Positions 1 through 7,145 of a stretch of 64,000 nucleotides of DNA are shown here, piece after piece. The translations under genes were made by a program, and so were the position numbers. Position 1 is the first letter of the stretch, and the number at the start of each line of letters is the position of its first letter. The stretch is from JABCYV01 sp963696025. GTDB taxonomy: Bacteria; Acidobacteriota; Terriglobia; Terriglobales; Acidobacteriaceae. The notes under the pieces are model-generated. The model was given only the letters and a program-made list of their open reading frames with translations. It was not told the origin of the DNA and ran no database searches. The stretch is from assembly GCA_963696025.1 (NCBI GenBank), contig CAVOII010000010.1, positions 558,001 to 622,000 of the forward strand, read 5' to 3'.

Positions 1-831
1 CAGGTCACGTACTTCGTGGCTTTCCTCAAGAACGATGCGGGGCAAATGGCGCAGCAGGTGGAGTGGGCGGCCGGCAAGCCCGGCGACGAAGACGTTCTAC
101 TCTCAGCGCAGTCGGATACGGAGGCGTATTTTGGCCGGCTAACAAAGGCTCGCGACTACACGCGCCGTGCCTCCGACTCGGCAATACGGGCTGACTCCAA
201 GGAGACCGCTGCGGTTTGGCAGGTGAATGCGGCGTTGCGGGAAGCCGAATTCGGAAACTTCGCCGCCGCGAAAGAAGCGATGAGCGCCGCTTTGGCACTT
301 GCTCCGGGTCGGGATGTGAAGATGCTGGGTGCGTTGGCGTTAGCGCGTTGCGGGGAAACAGCGAGAGCCAAGGCGATGGTCGATGAGGTGGAAAAAGCTG
401 ATCCGTCGAACACTGCCCTCAAGCTCTATTGGCTGCCTACCCTCAAGGCGGTCATCGAACTCAATGGCAACAACTCACGTCAGGCTCTGGAGTCGCTGGA
501 GGCCGCGGCTCCTTACGAACTGGGCACGCCACAGCAATTCGCGCTTGGAACCATGTACCCGGTTTATGTTCGGGGACAAGCCCACATGCAGACGCGCAAT
601 GGCGCTGCTGCAGCCGCCGAATTCAAGAAAATCGCTGACCATCGCGGCCTCGTCATTAACTTCCCGTTGGGTGCGCTCACCCAGTTGCAACTCGGCAGAG
701 CTTACGCTTTGTCGGGAGACGCTGCGAAAGCCCGCGCCACCTACCAGGATTTCTTCGGCCTCTGGAAAGACGCCGACCCCGAGATCCCTATCTTGAAAGA
801 AGCCAAGGCGGAGTACGCGAACCTGCAATAG
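1..831 (+). CDS. C-terminal part of a TPR-containing serine/threonine protein kinase (partial, 5' end outside window)
   Basis: The reading frame is open from base 1 and ends at a TAG near 831. A GTG at 16 could act as a start, but the frame continues upstream of it, so the gene enters from the left. The roughly 276 visible residues are Ala-rich helical hairpins of TPR type, for example 'NAALREAEFGNFAAAKEAMS', 'ALARCGETARAKAMVDEVEK' and 'LGRAYALSGDAAKARATYQD'. In Acidobacteriota such tails commonly follow an N-terminal Pkn/Hanks kinase domain and a membrane segment. The kinase domain itself is not visible, so the kinase assignment is inferred from the family and from the kinase remnant just downstream. 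Another large TPR protein is possible. Confidence 0.65.
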   Translation, partial: QVTYFVAFLKNDAGQMAQQVEWAAGKPGDEDVLLSAQSDTEAYFGRLTKARDYTRRASDSAIRADSKETAAVWQVNAALREAEFGNFAAAKEAMSAALALAPGRDVKMLGALALARCGETARAKAMVDEVEKADPSNTALKLYWLPTLKAVIELNGNNSRQALESLEAAAPYELGTPQQFALGTMYPVYVRGQAHMQTRNGAAAAAEFKKIADHRGLVINFPLGALTQLQLGRAYALSGDAAKARATYQDFFGLWKDADPEIPILKEAKAEYANLQ

Positions 832-894
832 CCTCTCCTCACTGTTAGGCGTTGCGGTTGACCTTTCCTTGCTGTCCGACCTAACATTCCCGCA

Positions 895-1047
895 GTGTCC
901 ACGCCCTCCCAACCCGTGGGTGAGACGGTTTCCCATTACCGCATACTCAGCAAGATCGGCGGCGGGGCCATGGGCGTTGTCTACCAGCGCGGTAGGCAGC
1001 AGGTCTCGAGTTGTCTAGGTCGGTCAGGCGGTCAGTACTCTCGCTAA
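895..1047 (+). pseudogene. Truncated N-terminus of a second Ser/Thr protein kinase
   Basis: From a GTG at 895 the frame encodes the typical start of a Hanks-type kinase: 'ETVSHYRILSKIGGGAMGVVY', which is the run into and through the glycine-rich ATP loop (IGGGAMGVVY). Right after that Tyr, where the catalytic 'K/R-A-x-D' segment should follow, similarity stops. The frame then reads unrelated residues to a TAA at 1045. Only about 36 kinase residues remain, so this is a remnant that cannot be catalytic. It lies 60 bp downstream of a probable kinase tail and just before a STAS gene, which suggests deletion of a tandem kinase copy. Confidence 0.7.
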
Positions 1048-1063
1048 AGGAGACGGCGGAGCT

Positions 1064-1402
1064 ATGGCACGAGATGGTTCGTTCCACTGTGAACTTGAGA
1101 AGTCGAAAGATGAAGACGAAAACGGGAATCAAGTGACAACAATCAGATGTCATGGCGAGCTGGTCAGTAATACCGCGGGTGAGATAAAAGAAGTGGTGAG
1201 GCCCTTCATCCTTCTGGGCGGTCGCATCATTATCGACCTTGGCGATGTAAAACATCTGGATAGCGCGGGCCTCGGAGCACTGGTTGGCCTCAAGACGTCC
1301 GCAATCAACCAAGGGCAATGCATCCTTGAACTCGCCAACATGACCCCTGGCGTGGTGGAATTGCTGCGCATCACTCATCTGACCCAGATGTTCTCGTCGT
1401 AA
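1064..1402 (+). CDS. STAS-domain anti-sigma factor antagonist
   Basis: This 112-residue protein is essentially one STAS domain (SpoIIAA/RsbV type). Such proteins bind an anti-sigma kinase when unphosphorylated and free a partner sigma factor. The diagnostic helix start 'LDSAGLGALVGLK' is intact, with Ser67 as the expected phosphorylated residue. The preceding strand 'GGRIIIDLGDVKHLD' is also typical. A good ribosome site (AAAGGAGA, about 1049-1056) supports the ATG at 1064. No cognate kinase/anti-sigma gene is visible nearby. The gene sits between a kinase remnant and an IS110 element, so its original neighbours may have been lost. Confidence 0.85.
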   Translation: MARDGSFHCELEKSKDEDENGNQVTTIRCHGELVSNTAGEIKEVVRPFILLGGRIIIDLGDVKHLDSAGLGALVGLKTSAINQGQCILELANMTPGVVELLRITHLTQMFSS

Positions 1403-1944
1403 GGCCGACCTTGACGTAACATCGGCGATTACACGCATCCTATGAGAGAGGATGTCAAGCGAAAACACTTCTGCACTCCTCTCCGTGAGACCTAGATCGG
1501 TGCTTGCATCCAGGTCCCTTCTTCTTCGTGGAGAGGGTTTTGGTTCTAAGGCCTGGAGCGCCACAGAGTACGACAGGGATACGGATCGCAGTTGCTGGTC
1601 TCCCTTGAGTGGTTTCATGCAGCGGTCCCGACACTATTTGTTGCGAAGCTGCGCAAGCCAACCGTTGGCTTAAGTGCCAACCATCATCCTATGTGTCGAG
1701 TAGGGCCTGCGGCCCGCGAAAGCTCATGAAAATTACTCCGAGTCGAATGCAGAATAGGAGAGGCTCGGAGCGGCGAGATTGAAGTCTCAGTGGAGAAGTT
1801 GAGGCTGTCTATGTGTCTGATCCGGAGCGTGCGTGGTTGAGCGAATAATTGGGCGTTGTCTCTCCCCTGTGAGAGCGGCGATAGCCTGTGACCCTGCTTA
1901 AGGAACTCGCAGCACGCTCTCCGCTCCCGCCAGGAGGAGATGTT
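1403..1944 (+). other. Non-coding stretch; includes probable left flank of the IS110 element
   Basis: No convincing gene was seen on either strand. A short perfect hairpin (AAGCCAA-CCG-TTGGCTT) lies near 1656-1672. From about 1684 to 1944 the sequence leads into the transposase ribosome site (AGGAGGAG, 1932-1939). IS110 elements carry unusually long non-coding ends, one of which encodes the bridge RNA, so this segment is a candidate left end. The exact boundary cannot be set without a second copy or an empty site. Confidence 0.4.
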
Positions 1945-3560
1945 ATGTCGTACAGGATAGCGGGAATCGACGTACATAAAAAGATGCTGGCTGTGGTCGT
2001 GGCCGACGTTGAAGTTCAGGGGGAGTACCAGTTTGAACGGATCCGATACGGTAGCAATCCTGAGCCTCTGCGATTGCTGGCCGCATGGCTGATCGAACAC
2101 GAGGTCGAGGAAGTCGTGATGGAATCGACTGCCCAATATTGGAAACCCGTCTGGGGAGCAATGGAACGGTACTGGAAACCGAGCTGCCAAAAGCGAGAAG
2201 GTGCAGGCCCAATGTCGGGAACGCTCCATCTGGCGCAAGCACGATCGAATCGTGGACGGCGCGGACGCAAGAAGGATTTTCCCGACGCCGAACGTTTGGT
2301 AAAGCGGCTGGTGGCAGACGAGCTGATCCTAAGTTTTGTGCCCGATGCCGAACAGCGGCTATGGCGGACGGTCACACGCCGAAAGTACCAGCTGACACGC
2401 AACAAAGTGCGATTGCAAAACCAACTGGAGGCTCTACTGGAAGAGGCCCACATTAAGTTGTCCAGTTTGGTCTCGGATCTTCTGGGCGTCAGTGCACGAC
2501 GCATGCTGAAGGCGATCGCCGATGGAGGAACCGATCCGGGCGCCCTGGCCGCTTTGGCCGATAAGAAGTTGCGTGCCACACAGGCACAGTTGTGCGACGC
2601 GCTCGGCGCCTGCACAGAGCTGCAACCAGTCTACCGCCGACTACTCAAGATGTTCCTAGAGGAGTTGCACCTGATCGAGCAGCAGATCGGCCAACTGGAC
2701 CAAGAGATGGCGGCTCTGCTCAGTCAGCATCCGGAGTCCGTCCAGCGGCTGGCAGAAATTCCCGGCCTGGGTGTGGATTCGGCGCAGCAGATCATTGCCG
2801 AGGTGGGGGCGACAGCAGCGACATTTCCTTCAGGCAAGCACCTCTCATCCTGGGTGGGAGCATGCCCCGGAGACGAAGAGAGCGCGGAAGTGTCCCAGAG
2901 CCACCGCTCCCCGAAAGGTAACCGCCATATGCGGCGCATTCTCAATCAAGCTGCCAACGCCGCGGTCAAGGCGAAAGGAACCATTTTCGAGATCGTCTAT
3001 CGCCGACTGGTGTCGCGCCGAGGACACAATCAGACCATCGGTGCCATCGCCCATCGGCTCTGTCGCTTGATCTGGATCATTCTGCACCAGGGAGTCCGTT
3101 ACGAAGAAAGAGGACCATCCGTGAATACAAAGTCAAGACGACAGCGCACTAGTAGGATGATCCGGGAACTCCGAAACCTCGGCTATCGGGTCGAACCGCT
3201 GGGAACTCCAGCATGACTGCGGGCGAATTTTCGACCCTGAGGCTCGAGGCCTATGGCTTTTTTGGGTTATCCGAGGGGGCATAGGATTGACCCGGAGACT
3301 GGGTGCTGATGGCAGCACCCGGAACGCCTAATGAGCGCATGGATACTCTCCCTCGAACCCGAGCATCGCCAGAACCGATGGGTCACCACCGAGGCATGAA
3401 ACCTGGGAGACCACCTGAGTCCTGTGCAACGCTCAAGCTGCGCTCCAGAGTCGCTGAAACCGGACTGCGCGTCTGCCCTGCAGAGAAAAAGGCGAGAAAG
3501 CACGCCTGCGGAGCTGAGAGCGACACTTTCTCCGGTCCAGTTTGAGAGCAAAAGGTTAAA
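1684..3560 (+). mobile_element. IS110-family insertion sequence (approximate limits)
   Basis: The element is defined by one intact DEDD transposase gene (1945-3216) with long non-coding sequence on both sides. IS110 elements lack conventional terminal inverted repeats and usually make no target duplication, so ends cannot be read directly. The limits given span the non-coding flanks between the STAS gene and tRNA-Ser and are a guess. The right side ends close to tRNA-Ser (3627-3716). Confidence 0.5.
1945..3216 (+). CDS. IS110 family transposase (DEDD recombinase)
   Basis: The protein is 423 residues long and full length for the family. The N-terminal RuvC-like DEDD domain begins 'YRIAGIDVHKKMLAVVVADV' (first Asp) and continues with 'EEVVMESTAQYWKPV' (Glu) and 'KKDFPDAERLVKRL' (Asp pair). 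The C-terminal Transposase_20 domain is recognised by 'LAEIPGLGVDSAQQIIAEVG' and 'LSSWVGACPG', followed by the Ser-containing 'SHRSPKGNRHMRRILNQAA'. The ATG at 1945 is chosen because AGGAGGAG precedes it; an in-frame upstream start at 1888 lacks this. IS110 enzymes recombine element and target under guidance of a structured bridge RNA encoded in a non-coding end. No disruption is visible, so the copy may be active. Confidence 0.95.
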   Translation: MSYRIAGIDVHKKMLAVVVADVEVQGEYQFERIRYGSNPEPLRLLAAWLIEHEVEEVVMESTAQYWKPVWGAMERYWKPSCQKREGAGPMSGTLHLAQARSNRGRRGRKKDFPDAERLVKRLVADELILSFVPDAEQRLWRTVTRRKYQLTRNKVRLQNQLEALLEEAHIKLSSLVSDLLGVSARRMLKAIADGGTDPGALAALADKKLRATQAQLCDALGACTELQPVYRRLLKMFLEELHLIEQQIGQLDQEMAALLSQHPESVQRLAEIPGLGVDSAQQIIAEVGATAATFPSGKHLSSWVGACPGDEESAEVSQSHRSPKGNRHMRRILNQAANAAVKAKGTIFEIVYRRLVSRRGHNQTIGAIAHRLCRLIWIILHQGVRYEERGPSVNTKSRRQRTSRMIRELRNLGYRVEPLGTPA

Positions 3561-3626
3561 GAATTGCGGCGATTTCCTGCGATTTTCGTGACAGAGCAGC
3601 CGGATTTCTCTGCAACCTAGACTGCA
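3217..3626 (+). other. Non-coding right flank of the IS110 element with strong hairpin
   Basis: No supportable gene. A perfect 7-bp hairpin with a 6-nt loop sits at 3301-3320 (GGGTGCT-GATGGC-AGCACCC), and several weaker pairings follow to about 3540. In the IS1111 branch of IS110 the bridge RNA is transcribed from the right end, so this long flank is the alternative place for it. This is inference from family knowledge plus the hairpin; no fold was computed. Confidence 0.4.
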
Positions 3627-3716
3627 TGGCGGAGAGAGTGGGATTCGAACCCACGTTACCCTTTCGAGTAAACACGCTTTCCAAGCGTGCGCCTTCAGCC
3701 ACTCGGCCATCTCTCC
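3627..3716 (-). tRNA. tRNA-Ser (anticodon GGA)
   Basis: On the minus strand the sequence folds as a complete class II tRNA. Acceptor GGAGAGA pairs with TCTCTCC. The anticodon loop CTTGGAA gives GGA, which reads UCC/UCU. There is a long serine-type variable arm (TTTACTCGAAAGGGTAA region), and the T-arm carries GTGGG-TTCGAAT-CCCAC. Discriminator G is followed by an encoded CCA (3627-3629). It lies directly beside the IS110 right flank. Confidence 0.96.
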
Positions 3717-3931
3717 GGCGACCGGTCGGTCGTTTAGGGAAGCGAGTCAGGAAGTTAATGCGGGTAGCGAGATCCTTTTTGTGATCGCGCTCGACTACTT
3801 CCGCCTCGATTTTATGGCCTGGAGTGTCGAACCGCAACCCTGATCAATCTCAGAGACTGACTTTCTTTCGGACACCACCGCAACAAATCTGTAATGAGGG
3901 GACTGGGAGATCGGTGAGCTTGAAGAGGTAG

Positions 3932-4747
3932 CTAGGAGAATTTCTCGGGACTCAGAGTGTCGGCTGGCGTCGTCGCAGGCACGTTACCGTTCCCGGGCGA
4001 AGGCTGCGGCGCAGCGGGAACTTTGATGGCTCCATCTAAGACGCGATTGTGCAAGCAAAACAGTGCCAGCTCGAGCCGGTCAGCGACGCCCAGTTTGTCA
4101 TAGACTTTTCGCAAATAGTTCTTTACGACTTGCTCGGTGGTGCCAACCCTTAGTGCAATTTCCTTGTTCTTCATGCCCTGGGTAACGCAGGAGACGATCA
4201 CCGACTCTTTCGGCGTTAACTGTACTTTGGGCCGCGACGAGGAAGGCCGTCCGCCCGTAGAGCGGTAGGCTTCGAGCACCCACTGTACGCCTTTGGCATC
4301 GAGCCAGGGTTCGCCCTGCGACACCTTGCGCAGGCAATCCACCAGTAACTCCGGTTCAACTTCCCGAGAGACAATTCCGTGCGCGCCGCGACGAAAAAGA
4401 TCGAGCGTTAGTTCCTGGTCGGGTTCCTGGGTAACAACTACCAGGCGCAGCGTGGGAGATTGCCGCAGAAGTTCAGAAACTACATCGGCTGGATTCGGCG
4501 CCAGTGCAGCTTCAAAAATCAGAATATCGGCCGTGAACTTCTTGGCGGCGGAGACCGTTTGGTCCAGCGTTTCAGACTGGCCGACCACCCGGATGTCATC
4601 TTCCAGCGCAAAGATTTTGCGCAACCCGGCGCGAAAAATGGCTTGCGTGTCAGCCACAATCACACGAATGAATGCTGCTTCGCCGTTGCTTTTAGGCGGC
4701 TGCCCGACCTGATCTTGGTCCTGCACGCTGACCGGAATGCTTGCCAT
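3932..4747 (-). CDS. LuxR/NarL-type response regulator with atypical receiver
   Basis: The protein has 271 residues: a receiver-like domain (about 26-145), a LuxR helix-turn-helix (about 172-235, 'LTPKESVIVSCVTQGMKNKE' to 'VVKNYLRKVYDKLGV') and a Pro-rich tail. The receiver is degenerate. The phosphorylated Asp of 'DLILLDLNMP' is Glu79 here ('DILIFEAAL'). Only one acidic-pocket Asp (Asp33) is evident, and the conserved Lys is Arg128 ('GIVSREV'), while Thr106 is kept. Glu at the acceptor site suggests activity independent of phosphorylation. A good ribosome site (AAGGA) precedes the ATG. It lies 18 bp downstream of the PilZ gene on the same strand, probably as an operon. No kinase is adjacent. 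Confidence 0.88.
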   Translation of the reverse strand: MASIPVSVQDQDQVGQPPKSNGEAAFIRVIVADTQAIFRAGLRKIFALEDDIRVVGQSETLDQTVSAAKKFTADILIFEAALAPNPADVVSELLRQSPTLRLVVVTQEPDQELTLDLFRRGAHGIVSREVEPELLVDCLRKVSQGEPWLDAKGVQWVLEAYRSTGGRPSSSRPKVQLTPKESVIVSCVTQGMKNKEIALRVGTTEQVVKNYLRKVYDKLGVADRLELALFCLHNRVLDGAIKVPAAPQPSPGNGNVPATTPADTLSPEKFS

Positions 4748-4765
4748 CAGTTTCCTTCGAACGCC

Positions 4766-5248
4766 TCAGCGGCGCTCAAACCGATACTCATCAATCACTA
4801 CACCCACTCCGCGACGGCCATCTTCCTCATAATTCCGTACCACGCGGCCGCGGCAGTCGAGTTGCACGTCGGCCTCAGCTCCGACCACATCCGCGGGCAA
4901 GGAGATGGTGAAATCCACCAGCGAGCCCACGGGCATTTCTGACTCCACCTGAAATAGAACGCCGTTGGCGGAAATGTTCTGGGTCTCGGCCGCGCTGTCG
5001 CCGGATTTAAATTTCACAGAAACCGGCAGCTTGATCGGAAAGCGCACCGCGCTCTGCATGTCGGGATAGCGCCGGCCGGTTCTCTTTCCTGTTTCTGCTT
5101 TTACTTGATCCTGTGACACCGGCGAGGAGCCTTCTTTCCGAACCTCAAGGTACGCACCCGGCCTCGCGTTCTCTTCGGATCGCCCATGGTTCGACATTAC
5201 GCCGCAGCTTACACCCCGGAATCGGCCTGTAAAAGTTACGGAAGTCAT
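4766..5248 (-). CDS. PilZ-domain protein
   Basis: This 160-residue protein carries a C-terminal PilZ domain from about residue 66 ('SAVRFPIKLPVSVKF') through the conserved 'NISANGVLF' loop (D/NxSxxG, residues 91-96) to 'GVGVVIDEYRFE'. PilZ domains usually bind cyclic di-GMP through an RxxxR motif before the first strand. Here only the second Arg (Arg69) is obvious and Gln65 stands at the first, so nucleotide binding is uncertain. The first 60 residues are low in structure. An alternative start at 5197 ('MSNHGRSEE') would remove an unconvincing 17-residue extension. The gene is upstream of and probably co-transcribed with the LuxR-type regulator; a diguanylate cyclase is encoded about 10 kb away. 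Confidence 0.8.
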   Translation of the reverse strand: MTSVTFTGRFRGVSCGVMSNHGRSEENARPGAYLEVRKEGSSPVSQDQVKAETGKRTGRRYPDMQSAVRFPIKLPVSVKFKSGDSAAETQNISANGVLFQVESEMPVGSLVDFTISLPADVVGAEADVQLDCRGRVVRNYEEDGRRGVGVVIDEYRFERR

Positions 5249-5284
5249 GCGACTAGTAGGCTTAAACTCTTTCGCCCCATATAG

Positions 5285-5609
5285 TTGCGAGGCTACGCCG
5301 GGTCGTGTTCGTTAGTCACAGACGCGCACCTGGCAACTGCCTTCAGAGATTTGCAGGTACGGGAGAAGGCTCACCGACTAACGCTTGGCTATTACAAAGC
5401 GACCGCCGGATTTCCTCGAGAAGAGACCTACGGCCTAACCAGTCAGATCCGTAGGTGTGCCGTGTCAATTGCCGCCCACATTGCTGGCTCATGATCTCAA
5501 CTATCTGAGTGATCCAGACCACAAAGAGCTGGAGACAAACGTGATTGAAATCAAACGGATGCTAGCGTCCCTAGTCCGAAAAGTGGAAGCAGAACGCTTC
5601 GCCGGCTAA
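5285..5609 (+). pseudogene. Decayed four-helix-bundle (23S rRNA IVP-type) protein gene
   Basis: The first part reads 'FRDLQVREKAHRLTLGYYKA' and 'TYGLTSQIRRCAVSIAAHIA', the usual N-terminal half of the four-helix-bundle/S23 family ('fRDLxVwqkAh.L...Y', 'E.yGLtsQiRRaavSIaaNIAEG'). The frame then stops. A second segment in another frame encodes the usual C-terminus 'LAHDLNYLSDPDHKELETNV' and 'IEIKRMLASLVRKVEAERF', ending TAA at 5609. The middle of the protein is missing. The function of the family is unclear; members occur as intervening sequences in rRNA and as stand-alone genes. Confidence 0.75.
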
Positions 5610-5636
5610 ATGCTGAATGCCGAGTACTGAATGCTC

Positions 5637-7028
5637 CTAAAACTTCGTCACTTCTGTAAAATTAAATTCTTTCACCTTCATGGCGGGAACCACCATGTCG
5701 AAGGACTCTTCGCCGCTGGCGCGGACCGGAGTTCCCATCTCTTCCACATTTGACAGCATGTGAATCAGGTTTTGGTTGAAGCGGAAGTTAAGAAGCCCAT
5801 GAGAGAGTTTTCCATTTTCAACCAGGAAAGTACCGTCGCGGGTCATACCCGTCAGAATCTTTTCATAGGGATCAACCTCTCGGATGTACCACAAGCGCGT
5901 GACCAGGACTCCGCGTTCGGTTCCGGCAATCATTTGGTCTATGGTTTTCGGCTCGCCGGGTCCGGCGAACACAATGTTCATGGGCGCCTCTCCCATTTCG
6001 TTGGGAATGGGAAAACCGTGGCCGGTAGGTCCGATCGAACCGACTTTATCTTTGAATCCCGATCGTTTCATCTTTTCCGCCGTGGCACGGGCGTAGACCA
6101 GACGCTTCACGACTCCGTTCTCAACTAACTGCACGCGTTGGCGACATATGCCTTCGCCATCGAACGGCGCGCCCGACTGTTGCGGATGATAGACATCGTC
6201 CCAGATATTGATGTTCTCGCCGAAGAGTTTTGCTCCAGCGCGGTTATTTAAGAAAGACCGCTGATCCAGAACAGACAACCCTCCGAAATCAAAGAACATG
6301 AAGCCCACCATGTCGAGCACTGCAGTCGGTTCCAGGATGACGGTGTACTTTCCGGCTGGAATCTCGCGAGGTCCGGCGGATTCCGATGCCTTGCTGGCTG
6401 CGGTCTCGGCTAACCTGATCGGATCGAGTTGCACGACATTTGGGAAGTTGGCCTTCTGCCATCCGGACGAATCACTCGCCAGCATGGTGATGGAGATTTC
6501 CGACGATGTCTGGGTGTGCCATTGTGTGAGCCCCCGCGAATTGAAAATTCCCTCTACCGATTCCGCCGTTAAGAATATTCCAGCGGTCGTAAGTTTGTGC
6601 TTGGTCGCTACGGCGACGATCTTCTGCACTGCTTCGGCCCGTTGCACGGGAGTTGTCGCTGCAGTCTGCTCAAAGTGCCGGCTGGGAATTCCTTGGGTGG
6701 CGCGGGTGCCCTCGTCCGCGGAATTTTCTGGCAACGGCAGCAGATCAGCATCCGGATGCTGAACCTTTGCCAGATTCTCTGATGCTTGGACTACTCGCTT
6801 CAGACTTTCATCGTCGAATTTGTTGGTGGTCGCTCGCGCCGTCCTCTGACCGAATGCCGTCCGCACCGAGACGCCGTAGTTTTCTTCGGCAACATTCTGA
6901 TGAATTGTGTTATTGGCAAAGCGAGTGAGCGCGTTCCTGCCGCCAAAGAACAGTACCTCGACTTCATCAGCAATCGAGTACTTCGTGATGCGTTCGAAGA
7001 TGTCCGAAGCTTTTTCTTTCATCAGCAT
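5637..7028 (-). CDS. tldE: TldE/PmbA family metalloprotease partner subunit
   Basis: The protein has 463 residues and is collinear with the TldD/PmbA family: an N-terminal domain with 'RFANNTIHQNVAEENYGVSV' and a C-terminal domain ending 'EMGTPVRASGEESFDMVVPAMKV'. It lacks the HExxxH zinc motif present in its partner, as expected for the TldE/PmbA subunit. TldD-TldE forms a heterodimer that degrades unfolded peptides and processes modified peptides such as microcins. It is encoded 117 bp downstream of tldD on the same strand, and the gap holds a dispersed repeat. Starts at 7028 (Met-Leu-Met) and 7022 cannot be distinguished. Confidence 0.93.
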   Translation of the reverse strand: MLMKEKASDIFERITKYSIADEVEVLFFGGRNALTRFANNTIHQNVAEENYGVSVRTAFGQRTARATTNKFDDESLKRVVQASENLAKVQHPDADLLPLPENSADEGTRATQGIPSRHFEQTAATTPVQRAEAVQKIVAVATKHKLTTAGIFLTAESVEGIFNSRGLTQWHTQTSSEISITMLASDSSGWQKANFPNVVQLDPIRLAETAASKASESAGPREIPAGKYTVILEPTAVLDMVGFMFFDFGGLSVLDQRSFLNNRAGAKLFGENINIWDDVYHPQQSGAPFDGEGICRQRVQLVENGVVKRLVYARATAEKMKRSGFKDKVGSIGPTGHGFPIPNEMGEAPMNIVFAGPGEPKTIDQMIAGTERGVLVTRLWYIREVDPYEKILTGMTRDGTFLVENGKLSHGLLNFRFNQNLIHMLSNVEEMGTPVRASGEESFDMVVPAMKVKEFNFTEVTKF

Positions 7029-7054
7029 TCAGCGCTCACCGCTCAACGTACAAA

Positions 7055-7120
7055 TTTGTCATCCCGAGCGAGCTTTCCGGTTCGGTTGCGAACAGGCGAC
7101 GAGTCGAAGGACCTTGTGCT
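7055..7120 (+). repeat. Dispersed 'GTCATCC(T/C)GAGCG...AGTCGAAGGA' intergenic repeat, copy 1
   Basis: The tldD-tldE gap contains TTGTCATCCCGAGCGAGC and, further on, GAGTCGAAGGACC. These are the two halves of a repeat seen in at least seven intergenic places in this window. No coding role is evident. Confidence 0.6.
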
Positions 7121-7145
7121 GCGGAATATCGGCACGTAGAGGGCG

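Noticed and set aside
1684..2238. 184-residue minus-strand frame across the IS110 start
   Set aside because: Antisense to the transposase and its leader with no domain sense.
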